From Furcasterigmium furcatum (Eukaryota > Ascomycota > Sordariomycetes > Glomerellales > Plectosphaerellaceae): a stretch of DNA of 48,732 bases. The position numbers and the translations under genes were made by a program. The notes below the pieces were generated by a model. It saw only the letters and a list, made by a program, of their open reading frames with translations, had not been told where the DNA came from and made no database searches. The stretch's first letter is position 1; every line of letters begins with the position of its first letter. Below, in pieces: positions 22,620-33,650 of this stretch. The DNA is taken from contig BCIA01000005.1 in assembly GCA_001599815.1 (NCBI GenBank), forward strand, positions 214,562 through 263,293, given 5' to 3'.

Positions 22620-22988
22620 GCAGCTCGCCCTGGCCGATCCATTGTCGGCATCGCCACGCTCATCCCACGCGCCAGCGAGCTCTCTCCTGGGATAGTGTCA
22701 AAAAGGCACATGGCCGAACAGCAAGAGCTGTCGTTGGTCCAATTTGCTTTCGTTCTTCCTCTGAAGGTCTTCGACGACTGCTTGTTGAACATGAAACACG
22801 AGGGGCTCGCGCAGCGCATGCTCGTGTATTCTCGGAGAGTGAGCCACACCACCACCCACGCATCATCGATTGTGCAGCGCATGACTGTCTTGCGCGGGAA
22901 CTTAGGCGGTACCGGTAATTCATTGTCAATCAAAGAAATTCTTAAACGCTCGCGGCCCAACTCAATCCTCTGCAGCGCGTCGCGATGA
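22620..22988 (+). CDS. Orphan ORF or terminal exon
   Basis: Open frame reading SIVGIATLIPRASELSPGIV, then MAEQQELSLVQFAFVLPLKV, VFDDCLLNMKHEGLAQRML and STOP after SILCSASR. The first in-frame ATG is 22710, but coding character extends upstream, so this is probably the last exon of a gene whose earlier part (21.3-22.6 kb) is decayed. A minus-strand ORF (22610-22960) is the weaker alternative because its composition is less protein-like. No family recognised. Confidence 0.4.
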   Translation, partial: AARPGRSIVGIATLIPRASELSPGIVSKRHMAEQQELSLVQFAFVLPLKVFDDCLLNMKHEGLAQRMLVYSRRVSHTTTHASSIVQRMTVLRGNLGGTGNSLSIKEILKRSRPNSILCSASR

Positions 22989-23075
22989 GTCCGAGACGGA
23001 AACGAGTGGTGTCGAGGGGAGAGTCGTTGCTCTGTTCGGTCTCAAGTCGTCTCCTCTTGTTTCGGCAGCCTTGGC

Positions 23076-24150
23076 TTACTTCTCGCCATCCTCCGTTTGA
23101 GACTCATCGTCGGCATCAGGAGTGATATCGTGATCACGCTCGCACTCGCCGTCGACATTGCCATGGCTGTTCTCAATCTCGCCCACTTTGCCCATGCCCT
23201 CGGCGAGGTGGCCACCCTCCTGCACGACCCGCAGCTGGAGGTTTTTGTCCATGGAGTAGACACGAACACCTAGAATGCAGATGGCATTCCAAGGCGCAGG
23301 CGCGCCCTCGTCCCCAGACTCGTAGATGACAGACTTGGGAAGGGGTGGGTTGCGGGGACCCGGCTTGCGGCCCATGTCGTCGTCGCTGTACATCGCCTCC
23401 CAGTCCTCCACAGGGGAGTCAGAAGAGTCACCGTCCGACTCGGCGGTGCGCTTGTGGGGGCTGGAAGTGCGAGACGCCGGCACGGACTTGCGGCGGCGAT
23501 GCTCAGCGACCCGGGTGGTAACGGGAGTATCCTTCGGCGACTGGGCAGCTTCAAAAAGCTCACCCTCCCGGGTGGCCTGCTTGTTGTCTTCTTTGGCCTC
23601 TTGCTTCTCGACCCCTGCTTTGACCTGCCCGGCCTCAGCCTCGGCCTTCTTCGTCCCCTCTTCCGCAACCTCAGTCTGGCAGGCTTGGTCGCGATGCAAG
23701 TCTTCCTGGAGACGGCGCTCCTCCTCCTTCCGAGTCCTGCGGGCCTCCTTTTTCTCTGCATTCTTCTCCTTCTGCAGATGCGCGGCCTGGCGGTTGAGAT
23801 GGCGTTTCTCCCACAACTTGCGGCGCTCCTTCCGACGGTAGGCAGAGGCCTTTCCTGCTCCTTCTTCTTGCGCAGGCGGGCAGCATCATCGATGTAGGCG
23901 GTGCCCTTGCTGTGGGCAAGATCGTCCGCCCGACCTGAGCAAGCTTCTCGTTCTCGATGCGATCCTTCACCTCGCGCTTCACGACATCCTCGACGGACAA
24001 CTCGCTGGTGTTCCGCTCAGCGGTGACGCTCACGAAGACGCTGTACTCGCCAGCAGGCCTGTCAGGGACCTGGATGGGGAACGGTCCATTATGTAATGGC
24101 CGTGGGAGCGGACAAAGTAATCCTCCGCATCGGGGCTGTTCTGCGCCGGG
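23076..24150 (-). pseudogene. Truncated, frameshifted copy of the calpain tail
   Basis: Parallels the C-terminal part of the calpain gene at 24342-27339. Copies match at AGEYSVFVSVTAERNTSELS, ENEKLAQ, RHLNRQ..., ESDGDSSDSPVEDWEA, NPPLPKS and PWNAICILGVRVYSMD. The similarity starts abruptly near 24150 in the calpain domain III; the protease domain is absent. Small deletions shift the frame near 24080 (after GHYIMDRS), near 23925 (four bases missing after KLAQ) and near 23850. The last 740 bp remain open (to the stop at 23076). It lies about 200 bp downstream of the intact gene in the same orientation. Non-functional as a protease. Confidence 0.85.
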
Positions 24151-24341
24151 GTGGTCTGATCTATATCGGTCTTGATCTGTGAAGTCTGTCGTCGAGGCAA
24201 GCTGAAATGAGAAGAGATAGGCCAGGAAAGCAAAGAATGCAAGGAAGCAACTTCCAATCTGCAAAGCGTGTTCTTGCGTGTCTCTTGGTCGTCATATTCG
24301 TCAATGTGTGCGTGGACTGACCATCTGGCGGCGCGGTCCGT

Positions 24342-27339
24342 CTAGCAAAGTTCCTTACCGGACTCCGAGGGAGTCGGCGCAGGGGTGACAAGGGCGCCGG
24401 GTGTCGAGGCGTCCGAGTCGAGCTTGTCATATTCCGAGCAGTCGTTACTCTGCTCGGAACGAGAGTCTTCGGCCGTGTCGGGGGCGTCATTTGTCTTTGT
24501 CTCGGCCGGCGACACCGCCTCGTCTCGTTTTGTCTCGTCTTTGGCGGCCTTGGTTTGTTTCTCATCGTCCTCCTCGGATTCGTTATCGGCGTCGGTTCCC
24601 TCAGGCTGGGCAACGTCATGCTCGCGCTCGCGCTCGCCGCCGGCATTGACTTGGCCGTTGTCGATATCGGCTGAGCCCTTCTTGCCCATGCCACCCTCCT
24701 CAAGGTCGCCGCCCTCAAGCACGACCCGCAGCTTGAGGTCTTCGTCCATGGAGTAGACGCGGACGCCCAGGATGCAGATGGCATTCCAGGGTTCAGGAGC
24801 GTTCTCATCCTCAGACTCGTAGATGGCGGACTTGGGAAGGGGTGGGTTTGCGGGAGAACGGCGCGGCTTGCGGACCATGTCGTCATCGCTGAACAGCGCC
24901 TCCCAGTCCTCGACTGGGGAGTCGGAAGAGTCACCATCCGATTCGACGAGGCGCTTCTTGCGTGTAGCCCGCTTGCGGGGGCTAGGGGCGCGAGAGGGCG
25001 GCGCGGACTTGCGGGCGCGGGGCTCAGCATCCTGGGAGGCGACTGGGGTGTCCCTCGACTCAGTAGTAGCTTCGGGAGTCGGGGACTCGCCCTCCTTGGG
25101 CTCCTCCTTCGGCTGCTCTTTGGCCTCCTCCTTGTCGCCCTCAGCCTTGACCTCCTCGACCTCGGGCTTCGTCTCCGCCTTCTCAGCCACCTCGGTCTGG
25201 CAGCCCTGGTCGCCAGGCGACTCCTCCTCTTCAAGGCGGCGCTCCTCCTCCTTGCGCACCCTGCGGGCCTCCTTCTTCTCGGCGTTCTTCTCCTTCTGCC
25301 TGAAGATCGCCTGGCGGTTGAGATGGCGACGCTCCCACTGCTTGCGGCGCTCCTTCTGGCGGGAGTTAGAGGCGCCCTCCTGCTCCTTCTTCTTGCGCAG
25401 GCGAGCAACCTCCTCGAGGTGTGCCGCACCCTTGCTGTGGGCAAGATCGTACGCCTGGCCAATCTGAGCAAGCTTCTCGTTCTCGATGCGCTTCTTGCAC
25501 TCGCGCTTGACGACGTCCTCGACGGACAATTCGCTGGTGTTCCGCTCAGCAGTGACGCTCACAAAGACGCTATACTCGCCAGCGGGCATGTCGGGGATCT
25601 CAATGGACACGGAACGATGCATAAGATAGTTGCCGTGAGAGCGCACGAAGTAATCCTCCCCATCGGGGCTGTTCTTCTCGTGAATACGGAAGTGCAGGCG
25701 GAAGCTGTACTGGCCGGCAAGGCCCTTGAAGTAGCGGACATCCAGCTGCGACAAGGCGAGGATGAGGGGTGAGTCCTTGGTGAGATTGATCTGGAACTTC
25801 TCGTGGTACTGTGACTTCCAGGGCACGTCGAGGCCGATCCAGCGCTGCGAGCATCGCCAGGTAGGATCACGGAAGAGCCTGGTGCGGTCGAAATGCTGGA
25901 ACTTGTTCAGGAAGTCCTCGAAAGAAATCCAGAAGACGGAATCGTTGCCGAATTGGTGACCGACCTCCTCGACAGCATCAGGAGTCCACTCCTTGGAACC
26001 GTCGGACCAGGCACCCTCCCAAAGCCCCTTGCGGACCTTGCCCCAGGGGTTGCGGAGCTTGAGGAGGCGCTCGCCAGACTTGAGCTCGTTCGCCTCCAGC
26101 AAAACGTAGGCATGGCCCTCGGAGATGCCTTCGCGGTCGCCGTAGCCGTATTCGAGGAGTCCGGTCGAGAAGCCGAAGAGGAACTCCTCGTTGACCTTCA
26201 TGAGCTCGTTCTTCCAGAAGCTATCGAGGTCGAGGACGTCGGAGAGGAGCATCTCTGTGGTGACACCGCCCGTGAGATCCTCGGCGGCCTCGCCAGTCCA
26301 GCCGCGGCTCAGGCAGGCGTAGTCGCCGTGGGCCTTGGCGTAGGCCTTCTCGAGAAGAGGGATCCAGGTCTCGTTTTGGTCCTTGCATTGCCCGAAGAAA
26401 AGAGCCTTGGAGCCCGTCTGGTACGTCTTGCGGTAGACGCGCTCTTGGTCGTCCCGATCGATCTGCTGGAACAGCTCGCGCTGCATGCTGCGCGAGTTCC
26501 AGGCCGGCGACTTGAGGTACAGCTTATCGTCAATGATCGAGTAGATCCATTCTCCGTCTGTCATGAAGTCAGCGACCCATGCATTTCAAGCAGGATGCCC
26601 GGATTCTCCCGTCTATGCATACCTCTGTAAAAAACGAAGCCGTAGATGCCGATGCGCGTGTCATACTCGACACAGATGCGCTGCAGACCACCAGGGACGT
26701 TGGCCAGGGCAGTCAGACAGGCAATGAGCCCGCAATTGCCGAGACTGCCCTGCTTGATGTCGTTTCCGCTGGGGTTCTTCAGGAACGTGGGCTTTTCGAA
26801 GATCTCGTGGACGCGCTTCACGGCCTTGGGGACGTTGGCGCTCGCGTTGGCCACAGAGGACCTGCTGATGTTCCACTTTGTGCTTCCGAGGCTGTTCAGG
26901 CAATTGCCCTTCTCCCACTTCAGGTCCCAGTCCTGCCGATCGTAGTTAGCGACTTGTGCCCGCAAAAGATCGCTGTTGGGGTAACACCCACAAGGTCCCA
27001 GCCGGGATCCCGGTACCGCGAGTTGACTCGACGGCACTCCTGGATGATCTTCTTGACTTTCCTGCGGCACTNCTCNGCNGCACGCTCGTACCCGGCGCCG
27101 AAAAGCTCATTGGGTNGATCAGAGCCAGCAGACGGCGCAACCGGGTCAAAGGGCAGCACAGAGACAGCCTTGTTAAACTTGCGCTTNTGGAACGTCTTCC
27201 AGATGTGGTTGATGGACGCCTGNGGCGGGGGCTTGGGCTTCTTCTTCTTTTTNTGGTCGTTATTGCTGGTGCTGGNGGTAGGTGCGGTCTTGGGGCGGCG
27301 AGGGTCGTCGGACTCCTCGGAGGAGCTGTAGCCGTGCAT
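24342..27339 (-). CDS. Calpain-like cysteine protease with long charged tail
   Basis: Exons 27339-26992, 26932-26623 and 26557-24342 (introns of 59 and 65 nt, GT..AG, branches GCTAACTA and GCTGACTT), 957 residues. After a Ser/Lys-rich N-terminus the C2 family peptidase domain spans about 110-460. The triad is C183 in QGSLGNCGLIA, H368 in EGHAYVLLEA and N389 in LRNPWG. Domain III-like beta sandwich (about 480-590) follows: YFKGLAGQYSFRLHF, AGEYSVFVSVTAE. The remaining 360 residues are a Lys/Glu-rich coil and an acidic tail. Classical calpains are cytosolic, Ca2+-responsive regulatory proteases; no EF-hands are visible here. The residues around the nucleophile deviate from the usual GDCW. N bases affect exon 1. 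Confidence 0.9.
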
Positions 27340-28583
27340 TTTGGGTGGCTGCGTTGTTCGCGAAGCAAGTTGTTTGTTTGTTGATATATATTGCGTTGTT
27401 CGAGAAGAGCTTCTGTTTATATATCGAGGTTCGAGGTTTACGGAACCCCGGGAAGCAAGAGGTTGTGACGAGGTGCAAAAGAAGGTGACAGCGTCCTGGG
27501 TTATCTGTATCGGCCTCTACCGAGTCAGTGGTGAGGCATCTTGAGAGAGGGTGAAGAGGTACGCACACTTGGACTCTACCCAAAGGGCAGTTTGCAGACA
27601 GACGGGCAATGAAACCAAAACAACGATTGTTACTGAAGAAGGGGAGAAGAGGGGTGGGACGGGAAGAAAAGAGAGAAGGGGAATATATAGGGACGACACC
27701 TTGAGTACAGCCTTGTCCATCTCGGTCTTCTCCACACCAACCTTGCTATGAGCAGGCGCTGAGGCGACGTGCTGGACCTACAGCCGGCCTAGCATGAAAC
27801 TGTTGTGCCTCCTGGTTTCTGGCCGCATGGAATGCAACCGCCTGTGACGCTGCTGTCTTGATGCCCAACTTTCTTTGGGGGTCTTTGGGAAAGACTGAAG
27901 GCGACCCTAAAACTTCATGCTAGGCGGTATCGTTTTGTGGCAGCCTCCAAGGGCCAGATCACCGCTGCTTGACTCATGAGTCAGGGATGTTGGGCCTGAA
28001 CTCATCAGAAAACAGGGCGGCTGGCCTCGGCAAAACTGAGGAGGGGAACACCCTGACCAAGAGCCGGAATTAGGCGGTGAGCTGCGCGCACGGCAATGTA
28101 TTCTGGCAGGCACATCTTCCAGGGCCTCAAAGCTGCGGCCAGGATTCCCAATTCACTCACCGAGTCTCGAAAGCTCAGTGGGAGCCAATGACTCCCAGGC
28201 TCGCCCGCGTGCTGGTTGCACACGGTCGTTCCAGGGCGAGGCAGAATTTTCGTCGCGCGTCATCCCACCATCCCTTTCATCGTGCTCGAAGACTTTCGGA
28301 TATCCTCTCCTTCGACAATCTGCAGCTCCTCTGCATTTATCACACAGAATGAGTTGTCCTTCCTGCTGTGCCAGCGCAGCGGCCCTCGTCGGGGGCCCTG
28401 GACGGAGGAAGAAAGTGCAACGACTGTTCACAGCCTGATTTCCTTGTTTGGGCCCTCTGATCAACTTCTACCAGTCAATTCCCACCTTCTCTACGATGAT
28501 GATTGCAAGGCCTCCAACTCCTGTGCTATCCCGCTCTTGTTCAAGAGATGGCCCATCAGGTTCCCTCCAGCGCATTCGCGACT
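27340..28583. promoter_or_regulatory. Divergent intergenic region
   Basis: Separates the minus-strand calpain gene from the plus-strand basic disordered gene and must contain both promoters. A/T-rich, TATA-like stretches occur at about 27382-27390 and 27682-27690. No specific operator recognised. Confidence 0.35.
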
Positions 28584-30128
28584 ATGTCCAACTCGAGCCA
28601 CCAGGCCCCTTGCGTCGAAGACGCTAACGAGGAAACCGGTTCCGTTATTGACGGAACCGCTGTCTTCGCCGCCAGTCCTATGAATCAGAAGCCCAACACT
28701 GGCAGATCTCGCAAAGAGCTTCGCAGCAGATCCTCCGATTCGACCACACCGCCGATCAGCACGCCGAAGCGGGAGAAGGACTCCAGGTCCAGAGAGAAGG
28801 ATCCTCGTTCCAAGACCAAGTCCAAGCCCAAGGACAAAGATAGGGAGAGGGAGAAGCCCGGGGACAGAGACCGCGATCGCGACGAGCGCCCCAAGTCGTC
28901 GAGGACCGTTACCATCGAGGACCCCAAGACCAAGCGCCCCAAGTCATCGAAGACCGTTACCATCGAGGACCCCAAGAGCAAACGCCCCAAGCCAATCCTC
29001 CACTCGCACTCCAGCTCCAACTCCAACCCAAAGTCCCAAGATGCCTATAGGAGACCGACAGGAGTCAACGACGATCCTTCTCACTTTGGCGTCTTGCCAT
29101 CCCCCAGGGCCGGCAGCCGGCCATCATCGGGCTACTACAGCCCTGGTTCCCGGCCGCCTGCTGCCAGCGAGCTCTGGCACACACAGCACTCCACGCCACC
29201 GGCTCACTCCTTCGACCCGTACGGCACCTCCCCGTATAATGCGCCTCCTCCTGCAATGCCAGGTGCTTATCCGATGCCACCGTCGCCCACCGATTATTTC
29301 ACTCCCACCGCCGCGGGGGTGCCTGTTAGCTCGATGACCAACACTCCAACTTCACACCTCGCCAGGCGCTTCTCGCTGCGAAAACCCAGCTCAGCGAGCG
29401 GGTTTACGCCACAGCCTACTCCTCCTTCCCAGTTGTACGAGGAGTACTATGATGAAGGCCACCACCACGGCGGCGATCTACCCAGGCGGATCTCGCTCTC
29501 CAAGTCCCGCAAGGATGAAGAGGACAGGAGACAAACGCCCCCGCCCTCTCTGCCGCCTCCACGGTCCAATACTACCGGGCCCGGGAAAGGTGGTCCTTTC
29601 CTTCCTCCGCCGCCAGGCCCGCCGAAGCTCAACTACAAGTACGAGGACGAGGATTTTGCCGCTGCTGACCCGAACTTGTACACGGATGTTCCGTCTAGAA
29701 GCGCCAGCTGGAGTTACGGTGAGGTGGCTGCCCCGCCGCGCCGCCATCGCCGCGACTCCGTGTCTTACGAGCAGGAAGGGTACCAACTCGAACCCGCCGG
29801 CAACAGGCGAAGACACTCCCACATCGGCACAAGCGCTGGCAGTGACCATCAAGACAAGCTCCGGGGCGGTGGGAAGTATCAAGGTCAAATCTCAGGAGGA
29901 AGTATTTCACTCACCAAGGAGACCCTTAGCAAAGTCGATCGGCAGAAACTGAGCAGCGACAGGAGCAGTCGGTCCCCTCGCAGCAGCGGCGCTAGCCGGG
30001 ACAAGAGTGACTACTGGAACAGCAACACGACGCGCACCACGAGATCATTTGCCGGAGATGGTGAGACCAATATCCGCATCATGGGCGGCGCGACCCTGAG
30101 ACTGGGGGATATGGAGATTCAATGCTAG
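28584..30128 (+). CDS. Disordered basic Pro/Ser-rich protein
   Basis: Single open exon. I place the start at ATG 28584 (MSNSSHQAP), since the frame upstream lacks another good ATG nearby except 28542. About 514 residues. Order: Arg/Lys/Asp-rich charged block (SREKDPRSKTKSKPKDKDRE), then a 16-residue tandem repeat (RPKSSRTVTIEDPKTK and RPKSSKTVTIEDPKSK). Next comes a Pro/Tyr/Ser-rich region (residues about 160-350) with PPPPGPPK. The C-terminus is short and looks conserved (TNIRIMGGATLRLGDMEIQC). No catalytic domain or membrane segment. Repeats of the TVTIEDP type with nearby serines suggest phosphorylation sites (inference). Probably a scaffold-type protein; family not named. Confidence 0.75.
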   Translation: MSNSSHQAPCVEDANEETGSVIDGTAVFAASPMNQKPNTGRSRKELRSRSSDSTTPPISTPKREKDSRSREKDPRSKTKSKPKDKDREREKPGDRDRDRDERPKSSRTVTIEDPKTKRPKSSKTVTIEDPKSKRPKPILHSHSSSNSNPKSQDAYRRPTGVNDDPSHFGVLPSPRAGSRPSSGYYSPGSRPPAASELWHTQHSTPPAHSFDPYGTSPYNAPPPAMPGAYPMPPSPTDYFTPTAAGVPVSSMTNTPTSHLARRFSLRKPSSASGFTPQPTPPSQLYEEYYDEGHHHGGDLPRRISLSKSRKDEEDRRQTPPPSLPPPRSNTTGPGKGGPFLPPPPGPPKLNYKYEDEDFAAADPNLYTDVPSRSASWSYGEVAAPPRRHRRDSVSYEQEGYQLEPAGNRRRHSHIGTSAGSDHQDKLRGGGKYQGQISGGSISLTKETLSKVDRQKLSSDRSSRSPRSSGASRDKSDYWNSNTTRTTRSFAGDGETNIRIMGGATLRLGDMEIQC

Positions 30129-30422
30129 AGTAGGAATGGAATCTGGGGAAGAATGCCAGGAGTCGTCTTCGCAATGAAAAGCAGTGCCAGAGCCTGCCCT
30201 TCCCAAGTGCCAGTAGGGTTTGTTAACGCCAGCGATAGCTTTCAGCTGACGCAGCTGCTCTCCTGCCTGCAACAGCGGTGTAAAGTTCGGTGCAAGCGGC
30301 GGCCCGACATAGTACGTAACCGGGTCTTTGGGGGGTTGCAGGCGATTTCCTCTAGGAAGGCTCGGGCCTCTGCATCCGACGGTCTTTCGGATGGACTGGA
30401 TAGGTCTGGTAGCTGCCACTCG

Positions 30423-31686
30423 CTAGCCCTCGAATGACGGATCACCAGCGAATCGGGCTAGGAGTTCACTCGTGCCTTCCATCTGAGCCAGCGAGAGAAA
30501 GAACTTGCGGCGTTCAGCGGGGGGATTGCGGCCCGGAGTATCTGTAACAGCAGTTGTGGCTGACTCCTTGGCACCATGGGCTACTGGCGACTCTGGAACT
30601 GCTGGCGGCTTTGGAACTGCCAGCGGCTCTGGAACTGCCGGCGGCTCTGGAACTGCCGGCGCATCGCGGATTGCTGACGTCGCCGTATTAGCGGAAGGAG
30701 AACCTCCATCAGGATCTGACGACAGGCGGAGAAGCGCTTCGCGAAGCGCCTTGAACTTGGTGACGAGCTTGTTGAGGCCGTCCAAGGGATCCGGGTTGGG
30801 AACGACTTGCCCACCCGGTGCGGCCGGCGGACGCCGAGGCGAGCGACGAGGACGTCCTCCTGGAACGCGACTTGCCACCCCCTGACGGTGACCAGGTAAC
30901 TGGCACGGCAGCAAGCTTCAGAATGCAGAGTTGTGTGGCAGACGCGAGGTGTCGTAGAGCATTAATATGGTTTTCATTCTTTGTAGTTACTCCAAAAAGC
31001 GCACCCCGAATACAAGCGATGAAAGTCCCAGGCCTGCAGCATCCACCAAGAAAGTTGATTGAATGTTTGTTGCAAATGCCGACCACTCGGGGAACCTACG
31101 ACGGCTGGGGCCGGCGAGGCTGGAGCTGGCGAGACTGGAGCTGGCGAGACTGGAGCTGAGCGCTCTGCATTTGAAGGCCATAAGCGTTGACATGTTCTTT
31201 TTGAAGCTGTTCAGGAGCCGGTGGAATCCCGATCGGAAGGCCGAGATTTTGCCATCCGGTTGCACGAATGAGGTGGAACATGAGGGTCTGGTAATCGTCT
31301 GTATGGGCAGGGACACCCAATTCCCCCCAATCCAGACAATGGAAGACAAGTTCCGTGTCAATGCCTGTGGTGTTCTCTTGGCATGCAGACAGATCAGGTA
31401 TTTGCTTCTTGGGCCGAATCTCTGAAACGATTCGCTGTAAGCGTTGCCGGAGCTCGGAGATGTCCGCTTGTTGATACGATGCCTTCATCCCTCTCGTTGT
31501 TTCTTGCTGGCAGATGAAGAAGTTCAAGCCCCTCTTTGTCTTGAGTTGATCAGGCATGGCGTCAGGGAGACCCTCCAGATCCCTGCTTTCGTGGCACAAA
31601 AGCCACAGGGCTTGGAGCTGAATGTCGTATGGTGTAGGGGATGATCCGGGGGAGCATTCCGGGGCACTGGACAAGCCGTGACTCAT
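30423..31686 (-). CDS. Repeat-containing hypothetical protein
   Basis: Exon 1, 31686 to about 31102, encodes a folded-looking region (FFICQQETTRGMKASYQQAD, ISELRQRLQRIVSEIRPKKQ, LVFHCLDWGELGVPAHTDDY, TLMFHLIRATGWQNLGLPI) and ends in QLQSRQLQSRQLQPRRPQP. A GTAGGT donor follows. The last exon (about 30910-30423) encodes GLNKLVTKFKALREALLRLS, a PAVPEPPAVPEPLAVPKPPA repeat and a conserved-looking end (RRKFFLSLAQMEGTSELLAR). The acceptor near 30910 (CTGAAG) keeps phase but is not strongly supported, so the two parts could be separate genes. The two low-complexity blocks derive from 15-bp and 18-bp DNA tandem repeats. Family unknown. Confidence 0.55.
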
Positions 31687-32204
31687 GATGAGCGTATTGG
31701 GATGGGAATGAGTTGAGGAAAGTCTGTCAGACTACGGAATTGTAATTCTGAACAGCCTGATAGTATATATAGGTGTGGGCAGCACCTTGTCCCTTCCCGA
31801 TGGCGAGACAATGTCCCTGGGTGGGTACTATCGTGGCCTACCCGCCAAACCAGGAGGCAAAATGAGGCGAACGGGCTGCCGGAGGTACTCAAGTGCTGCA
31901 GCTTGTTGGGGGGTGGGGTGGATAAAGCATCAGGGGATGCGGAAAGCCCGGTTTGGGGCTTGCCGGACCACATTCAGCAAAGAGTAGCTGCCACGCGTAT
32001 TAGGAGAGTGCTTCGCTAAGGTCTAGGCCTGCCACTATCGATTCCTCTGCAGGTAATGCCTGTCATAACTCTGACGTGCGACGGGCTGGCTTGTAGCACC
32101 CTGTGATGCCAATGCCTTCGGGCAAATCCTTCCCAAACTTGGCCGTAGTCGGCACCCCTGAGCATTGGATTTGGGCACCAGGGAACACCTTCGCCGTCCT
32201 ATGT

Positions 32205-32270
32205 CGAGTTGCGGTGTGCAAGGCTGTCTTGACGCCGAGGGTGGTGGTGTGCAGCGACGGCTCGTATCAA
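32205..32270 (+). repeat. Third short copy of the segmental-duplication core
   Basis: GAGTTGCGGTGTGCAAGGCT at about 32208 recurs at about 32813 and, slightly changed, at 39053. After a variable middle each is followed by a GTGGTGTGCAG or GGTGTGCAG block. Confidence 0.7.
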
Positions 32271-32467
32271 GCCCATCCCGCACCAACCGCCAAACAGCGC
32301 ATGCGCTTCACCCTTTTCGCCCATGACCACGCTTGTTGCGAAGAAACACGTTGGCAGTCGAGGACATTGTCCTTTGCGTTGACTAAACTTTGTAGTCGAT
32401 CTCAGCTCTCTGGTACAACAACCCCTCCCTGTGCTCCTCGCAATCGGAATCGGCAGTCAAATACATG

Positions 32468-33650
32468 GTCAAGAGGCAAAGTGAGGCGGGTGGCTACAGG
32501 GCTTGCAGTGTTGGAGGTGGTGTAGATCGAGGAAAGTTGAATTGGGGGAGTCATTGTAACGGAATAGAGGGGGTTGAGGGTTCGCTCGGATGGGCACCTT
32601 TCGGAAAGGAGCTGCCTAAGTATTGGGAGCCTGCCGCTACTGTTGCTGCACCAGGCAACGCCGATCAAAACTTGTGGCTTGCGACCGACCTAGTTAAGGG
32701 GTTAGCTTGCCGCATTCTGTGACGCAGAGCCTGACAGTTAAGGATCAAGGTGCCACCAGATGCCTGGTTGGTTATATCTATTCCCTGGCCGCATGCGTGC
32801 AACCCGCCTCGAGTTGCGGTGTGCAAGGCTGTCTAACACCGAGAATAGTGGTGTGCAGTGCTGGCTTGAGGTGCCACTGGCAGGGTGACATTACCAAGAA
32901 GCTGCCCGATCATCTTGCTCGGTGTGCCAAAGAGGCACAGGTCTCGGTGCTGCGGCCCTCCGTCAAGCTTGGACAGCTCACACATAACAGCAGGTTTTCA
33001 AATGAGGCTCTGGGCCACGTCAACGCAGGAGCAAGATCTTTTGCTGAGAGATAAAGAGAGTATTGCTCCATTGGTGGCCTACGACGTTGTCTCCGCGGCA
33101 GCAGTCAGAGCTTTTCCAGCTGGCTCCGACGACCACAGGAAATGACCTCCGACAGGAAGCCCCGAGACTCTCCCCCCCTTTCCAAAACAAGGGAAAGCCC
33201 TTCCAAATCCCGGGTCCGCTACGGGGCTTCGAGCCACCAGCCTTCGGCAGATCTCCCCGCTCTAAGTACCTCGCTTAGCCGTCTCCAGCATAAAATCGCC
33301 GAGCTCGCGGCTGGGATTTTGGCCTCAGAGAGCAAGCTGCAAAAGGCCGAGCAGGGTGAAAAACAGGCGAATGAACGCGCCGACAGATACAAGCAAGACA
33401 ATATGAAGCTCATTCAATACAACGGTGAGCTAATTGCTCAAAACGACAAGCTGCGACTCCTGCTCGGCTCCCCGACAACCAGCCATCGACGCAGCGCAGA
33501 GCGTCTCCGGGATCGTTTCTCTCCCTCTAGGCTCTCTGAACGCTCCACCCATGGCCACAACGACCCAAGATCTAGCTCTAGCTGGTACTCATACCACCGG
33601 CCATGACTTCGACTAGACCCGGTCACACACTGCACGAACAGTCGCCGCTT
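32468..33650 (+). repeat. Segmental duplication, left copy
   Basis: Direct counterpart of 38796-39800. Shared landmarks in order: GGCAAAGTGAGGCGGGTG, TGTGGCTTGCGACCGAC, AAGGGGTTAGCTTGCCGCA, GGCCGCATGC, GAGTTGCGGTGTGC, TCAAGCTTGGACAGCTCACA, ATGACCTCCGA. Spacing differs by small indels. Divergence is moderate and both copies include a coiled-coil gene. Confidence 0.85.
33142..33606 (+). CDS. Short coiled-coil paralogue (left duplicate)
   Basis: 154 residues from ATG 33142 (MTSDRKPRDSPP). A charged, Ser-rich N-terminus precedes a coiled coil (residues about 45-110: LQHKIAELAAGILASESKLQ, EKQANERADRYKQDN, LIQYNGELIAQNDKLRL). A basic tail follows (SAERLRDRFSPSRLSERSTH). It is paralogous to the gene at 39350 (shared MTSDRK, GASS.HQ.SAD, coil spacing), but after the coil it reads a different frame from that gene and stops about 80 residues earlier. 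Either a truncated but functional copy or an early pseudogene. No family recognised. Confidence 0.6.
   Translation: MTSDRKPRDSPPLSKTRESPSKSRVRYGASSHQPSADLPALSTSLSRLQHKIAELAAGILASESKLQKAEQGEKQANERADRYKQDNMKLIQYNGELIAQNDKLRLLLGSPTTSHRRSAERLRDRFSPSRLSERSTHGHNDPRSSSSWYSYHRP

Noticed and set aside
24161..25471. 436-codon open frame inside the calpain gene
   Set aside because: Shadow frame of the Lys/Glu-rich tail; Arg/Ser/Pro only.
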